DNA from: Antedon mediterranea
Taxonomy: Eukaryota; Echinodermata; Crinoidea; Comatulida; Antedonidae
Reading direction: 5' to 3'
DNA: 64,000 nt
NCBI RefSeq assembly: GCF_964355755.1
Contig: NC_092672.1
Coordinates: forward strand, 37,444,501 to 37,508,500
Numbering within the stretch: position 1 is the first letter of the stretch; each line of letters begins with the position of its first letter. The notes under the pieces were generated by a model, which made no database searches, had not been told where the DNA came from, and was given only the letters and a program-made list of their open reading frames with translations. Positions 39,731-48,913 of the stretch are shown here, piece by piece. Both the position numbers and the translations under genes were made by a program.

Positions 39731-40824
39731 GACCAAATTTTGTGCAACCCTTCCATTTCATATTTTTGACACCCTAATGAATAACTGTGCAAAGTTTCAG
39801 AATGTTATCACAATTTGAAGGATTGGGTCACTTAACAGGCCTACTACTGTATGAGTTATTCACGAACGAGTTTACGAATTTTTCAATTTACAAACAACCT
39901 TTTGTACTGTGGGGCACGTATTTAGAGGATTTTCGGGGATGAGGGTGAGGTATTGGGCATGTCGGGGATGGGGGTTCGCAGTCGGTTAAGGGGGGTTCGC
40001 TGTAAAGGGGGAGTTCGCCCGAACCATAAAAACCCCCCCTGGCTACGGGCCTGCTACCACTACTACTACTAGGCCTACGTAGTAGTAGTACTAGGCTAGC
40101 TGGGCTACTAGCTAGAGGCCTACTTTACTACTAGGCTAGGAGTAGCCTAGGGGCCTAGGGCCTAGCTAGAGTAGGCTAGCTACGTACTAGGCCTAGGCCT
40201 ACCGTACTTTTTATGGGATGACAAGAGTTGCAACACGCAAGGCAATAATAAATATTTCTACGTTTATTGTATTAAAAGCACGATTTGTTAGTCAAGTTAA
40301 TTAAACGCCTAATTTATTTGATTTACGTGTGGACATTTTATAAAATGTTTTAGTTTTACTGACATGTTGTTTGCTGCTAGCTGTTTTCAATCAAAACATA
40401 CTGGGTCATAGTTCAAGTTTAGTTCATGCACGTTAAACTAGAGGGCGACATTGTATTTTTCTCTCATATCACTACTATTGTAACGCGTTACATTTTCAGT
40501 TGGGAACGGCAATGAAAAAACAACTACAAAAGATACCTGGAAATTGTGTTAACATTTATATTTTTCTTTATTTTACATCAATAATTGTATGTTTTGTTGT
40601 TCGATTTGTTACCTATACAAAAAGGTTGTCATATCATATTGTACTGCATTTCATTTTTTTAAATAAACCTCCAAAACAAATAACTATTTGGACATTATTT
40701 TTAAGGGTTATTTTATGTCAAAACTTTAATGTTACCTGCCACCTAAGTAAATTGTTTAGCATGTATTATAATATTATACAGTAGAGTATTTTATCGACAT
40801 TCAATACAGTATGCATACAACTTT

Positions 40825-43800
40825 TTAATAGTCTTTCATTTTTTCTTCTTTAATTTCAGATGTTACATATACTGCTCTTGGTGAATGACGCCTTTCTTTA
40901 GGCTTGATATATTCCAAATGTTCTTGTAGCATTTCCAACTTAGAATCATCTTTATAATCCCAATGAATATTCAAATTAGGAGGAAGTTCCATTGATGAAA
41001 GTTCGTCAAACTTTGAACTATCTTTGACCTCTACCGTGTAAAAGTTGATGACATCGTCAACGGTTTTCATTTGACTGAGTAAATAGTTTGGAACGCAATG
41101 TTTGAATGACGTATTACATCTAGACAGAATCTGAAAAACAATACAATAAATATTATTGTTATTTAGCTTTTATATGGCACCCTACCAAGAAATATATTTT
41201 TTTAAATAAGAAAATAAATGCTGCGCTTTTGCTACATCCTATGGGATTTTCCAATCCATTTACTTTATGGGATTTTCCAATCGATTTATAAAAGACAATT
41301 TAAAACGGCACACATTGATACTAAATACATAAACTAACTAGACATGAAACTCGTCACTTTGACGAGTTAGTTATCCGCACCACGACAAACGCCACGTGCA
41401 CGTCATACGTTGGAATATTGCACACAGATAAAGATTATGGCATTATGACAAGAACTGAAGAATATGATATGCTGTTAGTGCTGAATTCTGTCAATTTTGT
41501 GTCATATAGTATACATGCAAACACTACAGTATAATCTGTATACATATTACATACAGTGTAGAATAGGTGAAATTACGGAACCCGCCATTTATTCCAATTT
41601 TTAACATGGCGACGGTATCAAAATGAAACACTTAGATAGCAATTTCAGAAGGAAATTATCTTATGAACAACATATTATCGTGTAGAAGAAATTTGAATAC
41701 GTAAAATATAGATGCGCACCCTTTTAAATGTGATGAACTATTACGCAAAATATGAAAATACAACTTTTTTTATTCAACTGGCCATGTATGATGACGTCAC
41801 AACATCCGATTGGCAAAATGTTTACATGAATTCGTATCTAAAATCCCATAGCTTCCAGAAAACGTTTTAATCATGATTATCACTTTTTATTCTGATGAGC
41901 TATAACAGATTGAAATTTACTGTAAAGATGAAAATAAGTGACCCACGTTATTTACAATTTTCGACATGATGACGTCATAAAAATTAAAATATTTTTAACT
42001 CATGCGAAAGATAGTTCATTCACCTAGACAATATCAAAATCGGGGTGAAAATAAAAAACGGATAAGTGGAGATGCGCTCTATTAAATGTGATGCGCTATG
42101 ACGAAAGATATAAAAATCCTATATTTTATATTCGCGTGGCCATACGATGACGTTATAATGTCCGATTAGCCATATTAATGCATGATTCCATATCTACAAC
42201 TCATCAACTTCCAGAATATATAATTTAAAAAAAGTTCACCTCGTAGTTTAGAATCTATGAATGTTTAAAAAAAGGCATAATTTTGACGAATTTTGACAAA
42301 TTTTTGAACTTTTTCATCAAAAACGCACGTAAATTATCCAATTGGATGTGCCCGTATGACGTAATTTTAGGTCAAAATTGTTCAAAAGTTGGTAAAATTA
42401 CCAGAAAAGGCTGGAAAAACATGAATCACGCGAAAAAAATTTATTTTCAACGCTACGTGCGCACCGTGCGAGTAAAAATATGCGCGCGCGTGGGAATTTT
42501 TGGCATGCTCAAAATGACATGAAACGCGTAGAAAGTTGATTAGAAATTGATTTTTCGAATTTTGAAATTTTAAACGCCCGTGCGCGCGTAACTTCTTGTG
42601 AAACATGCCATTTTTTTTCCACAGTCAGTTAGCGCAAGATATAAATTAAACTTTTGTTAAGTTTCAATTTAAATTGCTATATGGTTTTCGATCTATGTTA
42701 AATACGCAAAATTCGTTAAAACGCGCGTAAATCACGTTGCGCAATTCTGACGTCATTCACAATAGGAGGTGCACAATTTCACGTGAATGCCCACATGTTG
42801 ACAAAGTTATAAAATGTTTTGTTTACAAGTTTTTGAGATACGCGAGACACAAAATTGACAGAAAGAAAGAACTAGACATGAAACTCGTCACTTTGACGAG
42901 TTAGTTATCCGCTCGACAAACGCCACGTGCACGTCATACGTTAGAATATTGCACACAGAGAAATATTAAGGCATTATGACCTGAACTGAAGAATATGGTA
43001 TGTTGTTATTTCTGAATTCTGTTATTTTGTGTCATATAGTATACACAGTACAATCTGTATACATATCACAAACAGTGTAAAATAGGTGAAATTACGGGAC
43101 CCGTATTTTATTGTAATTTTTAACATCTTGACGGTTTCAAAATGAAATGCAAAAGTAGAAATTTCAGAATGAAATTATCTCAGCAACAACATATTAACGT
43201 GTAGAAGAAATTTGAATACGTGAAATATTGATGCGCGCTCTTTTAAATGTAATGAAATATAACGCAAAAGATGAAAATACGACTTTTTGTATTTAACTGG
43301 CCATATGATGACGTCACAACATTCGATTGGCACAATTTTCACATGATTTTGTATCTACAATACAATAGCTTCCTGAAAACGTTTTAATCCTTATTATCAC
43401 ATTTTATTCTTACGAGCTATAACAGATTAAAATTTACTGTAAAGATGAAATTAATGACCAACGTAATTTAAATTTTTAGGCATGATGACGATAAAAAAAT
43501 TAAAAAATGTTTAATTCATGCAAAAGATAGTTGATTGACCTAGAATATATTAAAATCGGGGTGAAAATCGACTACGAATAAGTGGAGATGCGCTCTATTA
43601 AATGTGATGAGCTATGACGAAAGAGACAAAAATCCTATATTTTATATTCGCGTGGCCATACGATGACGTCACAATGTCCGGTTAGCCATATTAATGCATG
43701 ATTCGATATCTACAACTCATCAACTTCCAGAATATGTAATTAAAAAAAAGTTCTCCATGTAGTTTAGAATCTATGACTGTTTAAAAATAGGCATAATTTT

Positions 43801-46800
43801 GACGAATTTTTGAACTTTTTCACCAGAAACGCGTGCAAATTATTTAATTCGACGTGCTCGTATGACGTAATTTTAAGTCGAAATTGTTTAAAGGTTGGTG
43901 ACATTACTATAAAAGGCTGAAAAAACATGAATCACGCGAAAAAAATATGTTTTTAACTCTAAGTGTGCACCGCGTGCGTAAAACGTTTCGCGCGCGTGGG
44001 AATTTTTGACATGCTCAAAATGACATGAAACGCATAGAAAGTTGATTAGAAGTTGATTTTTCGCACTCTAAAATTTTAAACGCGCGTGCGCGCGTAACTT
44101 TTTGTGAAACATGCTATTTTTAATCCATAGGAAGTTTGCGCTTGATGTGACTTAAATTTTCACAAAGTGTCAAAACAAAATTATGTTTCGTTTTTAGTCT
44201 ATGATCAATCATTGAAATTCATAAAATCGCGCGTAAGTCACGTTGCGCAACTCTGACGTCATTCAAAAATAGGAGGTGCACAAGTTCACGTAAATGTCGA
44301 TATGTTGACAAAGTTACGATATGTTCTGTTTACACGTTTTAGAGAAACGCGACGCACAAAAATGACAGAAGGAAAGAAGTACTAGACATGAAACTCGTCA
44401 CTTTGACGAGTTAGTTATCCGCTCGACAAACGCCACGTGCACGTCATACGTTAGAATATTGCACACAGAAAAATATTAAGGCATTATGACCTGAACTGAA
44501 GAATATGATATGTTGTTATTTCTGAATTCTGTTATTTTGTGTCATATACATAGTATACACAGTACAATCTGTATACATATCACAAACAGTGTAAAATAGG
44601 TGAAATTACGGGACCCGTATTTTATTGTAATTTTTAACATCTTGACGGTTTCAAAATCAAATGCAAAAGTAGAAATTTCAGAATGAAATTATCTCAGCAA
44701 CAACATATTAACGTGTAGAAGAAATTTGAATACGTGAAATATTGATGCGCGCTCTTTTAAATGTAATGAAATATAACGCAAAAGATGAAAATATGACTTT
44801 TTGTATTTAACTGGCCATATGATGACGTCACAACATTCGATTGGCACAATTTTCACATGATTTTGTATCTACAATACAATAGCTTCCTGAAAACGTTTTA
44901 ATCGTGATTATCACATTTTATTCGTACGAGCTATAACAGATTAAAATTTACTGTAAAGATGAAATTAATGACCAACGTAATTTAAATTTTTAGGCATGAT
45001 GACGTTAAAAAAATTAAGAAATTTTTAATTCATGCAAACATAGTTGATTGACCTAGAATATATTAAAATCGGGGTGAAAATGAACAACGAATAAGTGGAG
45101 ATGCGCTCTATTAAATGTGATGAGCTATGACGAAAGAGACAAAAATCCTATATTTTATATTCGCGTGGCCATACGATGACGTCACAATGTCCGGTTAGCC
45201 ATATTAATGCATGATTCGATATCTACAATTCATCAACTTCCAGAATATGTAATTAAAAAAAAGTTCTCCATGTAGTTTAGAATCTATGACTGTTTAAAAA
45301 TAGGCATAATTTTGACGAATTTTTGAACTTTTTCACCAGAAACGTGTGCAAATTATTTAATTCGACGTGCTCGTATGACGTAATTTTAAGTCGAAATTGT
45401 TTAAAAGTTGGTAACATTACTATAAAAGGCTGAAAAAACATAAATCACGCGAAAAAAATATGTTTTTAACGCTACGTGTGCACCGCGTGCGTAAAAAGTT
45501 TCGCGCGCGTGGGAATTTTTGACATGCTCAAAATGACATGAAACGCATAGAAAGTTGATTAGACGTTGATTTTTCGCACTCTAAAATTTTAAACGCGCGT
45601 GCGCGCATAACTTTTTGTGAATGATGCTATTTTTAATCCATAGAAAGTTTGCGCTTGATGTGACTTAAATTTTCACAAAGTCTCAAAACAAAATTATGTT
45701 TGGTTTTTAGTCTATGATCAATCATTGAAATTCATAAAATCGCGCGTAATTCACGTTGCGCAACTCTGACGTCATTCAAAAATAGGAGGTGCACAAGTTC
45801 ACGTAAATGTCGATATGTTGACAAAGTTACGATATGTTCTGTTTACACGTTTTAGAGAAACGCGACGCACAAAAATGACAGAAGGAAAGAAGTATAATAC
45901 AGAAAAAAAAAAAAAATATGATGAAACAGGACGATTACAAGGAGTTATCCGCTACTAAGCGGATAACTAATAATACAGAAAAAAAAAAAAAAAAAGATGA
46001 TGAAACAGGACGATTACAAGGAGTTATCCGCTACTAAGCGGATAACTAATAATACAGAAAAAAAAAAAAAAAAAAAAGATGATTTCATACAGTTACAAGG
46101 AGTTATCCGCTACTAAGCGGATAACTAATTATGCAGACTTAAGGTTGGTTACCACAAGGACGCAACGCAAGGACGTAGATGCAACGCAATTTTTAAAAAA
46201 TTATTTGCACTCACTTTAAATTTAGTTAAATTATCTTCAAGTGACTGACTCTTCCATGTCTCAGCATTCAGATGTTGACAGATGTCAGTCGCTATAACTT
46301 GTATTCTTTCCTTCACATCTGCAGGTGGCGTGTAAACAGGCTTAGTTTCTTCAGTACTAAAAAACAATTTAAATATTTTAACATTGGCGTGCATTATTAA
46401 AAATAAATCTTCTTCTTTTTTAATAACTATGGGTTTTCTTTGCCGATGCAAGTACGGTATTGATTTATGTGTGCAAAATCGCGCCTGTGAGAGAGAGAGA
46501 ACTTACACTTCAATAACTTTTTGTTTTGATTCCTTTAAGACCTCCATGTAGCGAGCTTCAATTTCTACTATCTCATCAGTGTCTGGTTCCACATCAGCGC
46601 TTGGACCACTGCCATATAAAAACTTCTTTACCCATGATTTTTCATCATCATTTTCTACTAATTTTAATTCTCTTTGGTTTAAAACTGGCCTGGTTTGGCC
46701 AATATCAGCTTTGCCTCTGATGAACGTTGTTGTTGTAGGTAAGCCTTTAAAATTCTATGAAATAAATGTATAATTTATTTCAAGAGATGTCCTATACTAT

Positions 46801-47601
46801 TACTTCAAAATTATCTTTTTATTTATGGACTTGTATTATAATAATAAACAGGCCTAGTAGTAACTAGCTGGGACTATTCATCATAACCTTTATTAGGCCT
46901 TATAAGTATTATATCATTATTTTGACAGTTACAAGTTTACAACTTAAATAGATGATTGATGTCTTCTAGTATAAAATGTAATACTTCTATTTTTTTAAAT
47001 AGAAGCCATGCATGACTTTTTTACTCAATAAATGAGGTAAAGTTATGCTAGGCTTAGCCCTAACAAATTAAGCATGATGTGAGCTTGCCACACAGCCCAC
47101 GAACCGTCCCAGCAGTCGATGATCCAAGAGCGAGAATGCTAGCTATTAGGTCTAGGATATTATTAGCGCTAATATGTGAGCTTGCCACACAGCCCACGAA
47201 CCGTCCAAGCAGTCGATGATCCGAGAGCGAGAATGCTAGCTTAGGCCTAGGCCCTAGGATATTATGTGAGCTTGCCACACAGCCCACGAACCGTCCCAGC
47301 AGTCGATGATCCGAGAGCGAGAATGCTAGCTTAGTTAGGCCTAGGATATTATGTGAGCTTGCCACACAGCCCACGAACCGTCCCAGCAGTCGATGATCCG
47401 AGAGCGAGAATGCTAGCTTACTTAGGCCTAGGACATTAGTTGATAATTAGTCTCATTTATTGCATAGTTATGAGCATACAAATATCTTTATTTGTTAATA
47501 AAATAACAATGTACAATATTCACCAATCGATTATGACAAAAATATTCTGGTAAACAATATCTTCTTGCACAAATCTGCAGTGATTTACGGAGAACCTCCA
47601 T
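40825..47601 (-). CDS. MRPL50: Mitochondrial ribosomal protein L50 (mL50)
   Basis: Metazoan-type protein of the mitochondrial large ribosomal subunit. Exons 5' to 3': 47524-47601 (putative first exon), 46507-46754, 46215-46356, 40825-41130. Phases 0/2/0 agree and give about 257 codons. The third exon encodes YTPPADVKERIQ and SLEDNLTKFK. The last encodes VPNYLLSQMKTVDDVINFY, SKFDELSS and ELPPNLNIHWDY, matching human MRPL50 (VPN..LHQM..V.DVL.FY, SKFDELS..LPPNL.I.W.Y). The proposed start MEVLRKSLQICARRYCLPEY is basic and hydrophobic like a mitochondrial presequence, but it rests only on position, phase and a GTGAAT donor. The protein is about 100 residues longer than human because of exon 2 (ADIGQTRPVLNQRELKL...) and a charged C-terminal tail; I do not recognise those parts. 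The 5.1-kb last intron contains the Helitron-like array. Confidence 0.85.
41338..45893 (-). mobile_element. Head-to-tail array of three 1.5-kb Helitron-like units
   Basis: Units run 41338-42871, 42872-44381 and 44382-45893 (about 1534, 1510 and 1512 bp). Units 2 and 3 are nearly identical and unit 1 is more diverged. On the minus strand each unit ends with a hairpin (stem AACTCGTCA / TGACGAGTT, loop AAG), then TCATGT and CTAG followed by T, which matches a Helitron 3' end (hairpin plus CTRR, inserted before T). The 5' ends read (A)CTTCTTTCCTTCTGTC and do not give an unambiguous TC start. No Rep/helicase coding is present, so the units are non-autonomous. Each unit also contains several TGACGTCA words and GCGCGCGT runs. 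The array lies wholly within the last MRPL50 intron. Confidence 0.7.
45894..46135. repeat. Three tandem 79-bp repeats with a perfect hairpin
   Basis: Each copy has AATACAG, an A-run of 13-18, GATGAAACAGGACGATTACA and then AGTTATCCGCT-ACTA-AGCGGATAACT, an 11-bp perfect stem with a 4-base loop. The stem half AGTTATCCGC also occurs just inside the end of each Helitron-like unit next door, so the two repeats are probably related. Confidence 0.85.
46141..46192. mobile_element. MITE family C, end fragment
   Basis: TTAAGGTTGGTTACCACAAG followed by GACGCAACGCAAGGACG; only one end is present, between the 79-bp hairpin repeats and MRPL50 exon 3. Confidence 0.5.
47075..47435. repeat. Four tandem repeats of about 85-95 bp in MRPL50 intron 1
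   Basis: Each copy contains GTGAGCTTGCCACACAGCCC, ACGAACCGTCCCAGCAGTCG and GAGAGCGAGAATGCTAGCTT. Differences lie mostly in the 'taggcctagga' joints. Open reading frames through it are artefacts. Confidence 0.88.
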
Positions 47602-48553
47602 ATTGCCATGTGCGTGTTACTCGGTGATGATAGAAGCAATTCGCGTCAACTGTGATATGTAACGCGTTACTAATTTTATACCAATTATATTGTAATATAA
47701 ACGGAATGATGACTTTCTAGACACCCAAAATAAATGACCAGATTCAAATTTTACTGGATTTAATTTATTCACTTTCAAAAAGCCAATGTACAAATAAATG
47801 CAGTAAATACTCAACAAGACTATTATACAGCGCTTAGTGTAGAAATGTGTCCATATATGACCCATACACGCAGACGTGTCAAATTGTGTCAGTTCATGAT
47901 ACTTTCACTGAGAAATTTATACCAAGATCATCATTTTTTTTGATCGTGAATGCATGTATAGGCCCTGGTAGACACAGGTACTACAGTTTATAGGCCCAGG
48001 TAGACCAATTTTTTGTTCACACATTGCAAGGCAGTAAAATAAGGCAAATATATCTAGAAAGAGAGCAATAATTATAGAATATGCATCATCTATGGCTTTC
48101 AAAATTACCACCAAAACTGTATAAAAAGATTAATTAATAGGGTTAGGACTTTACCTACTAGAAGGAGCAAAGGTCAACATCAGTTACTGGTCAGTAGTAC
48201 TGACCAACTGTTTACAACAATAAACCTCTTTTTCTTTTGTAAAAAATTTATATCATCATTATATAATGCACTTGTAATATTATTTACTATTCAACTACTA
48301 ACACTGTTATTGCCACTCTTCACCCGATGTCCAGAAAGTTGATTGCCTCATAGTCACTTGTAATATACTCTATAATTTCGGCAAAAAATATACATTTTTG
48401 ATCGACAAATTCTAGAAAATATCTGAAGAAAAATGTCATATCATTCTGACTTAATCACCGCATTTTCACAAAAACACCCAAATTCAAGTTAGCAGAGATA
48501 GTTTTGGTCTTAAGACACTGCTCTGAAAAATAATAATAGAGGGGGCTATAGCA
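47602..48553. other. Intergenic stretch between SELENOM and MRPL50
   Basis: AT-rich sequence with no exon I can support. A short self-complementary stretch at 48180-48205 (TACTGGTCAGTAGTACTGAC then CA) is the only structure noticed. Confidence 0.5.
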
Positions 48554-48559
48554 TTTATT
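48554..48559 (-). terminator. Possible polyadenylation signal of SELENOM
   Basis: AATAAA on the minus strand, about 355 nt after the SELENOM stop codon. A SECIS element would be expected between it and the stop, or further on if another site is used. Confidence 0.35.
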
Positions 48560-48913
48560 TCCTATATCAGAGATTGTCCAAAATACCCAAATACAGTAAC
48601 GCATTTTCATAAAACCTTCATTATTATACTTACTTAACAAGCAACATGTTAGTGCATTACTGAACAACATTACTATTACATTACACACATTATTAAACAT
48701 TAATAATAACATTCAATATTAAAAGCATGCATAAAACCACAGGGGTTTCAAAAAATAATTTAAATAATATTTAAAAAGGAATTTTGAATATTACATTTAA
48801 AGCCATAGATGTGCTAAATAATACATTTGTTATTGCATTTGATATTACCCTTATGAATATTCATAACAATAAATTACATTATGAATATTTATGAAGGTGT
48901 TATTATCATGGAA

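Larger units (their letters stand above)
34909..40053. mobile_element. DNA transposon with CAGG(G/C)CCGTAGCCAGG termini, largely palindromic
   Basis: The left end at 34909-34924 (CAGGGCCGTAGCCAGG) and the right end at 40038-40053 (CCTGGCTACGGGCCTG) are inverted copies with one mismatch. Each is flanked by CTACC (34904-34908 and 40054-40058), a possible 5-bp target duplication. Inside, about 35975-37697 and 37826-39835 are inverted copies of one another around a single-copy spacer of about 130 bp. The arms hold decayed gene copies and 150-bp repeats. The structure fits foldback-like elements, or an autonomous transposon whose 5' half was replaced by an inverted copy of its 3' half. A separate GC-rich MITE sits at about 35085-35286. 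Confidence 0.75.

Noticed and set aside
47060-47374. 104-residue repeat protein (GCVASSHNILG units)
   Set aside because: Follows the tandem DNA repeat in MRPL50 intron 1; no domain.
48301-48360. ATGAGG...GTGAAG on the minus strand as a SECIS
   Set aside because: Only about 25 nt between the two GA-bearing sides and no stems; too short for a SECIS.
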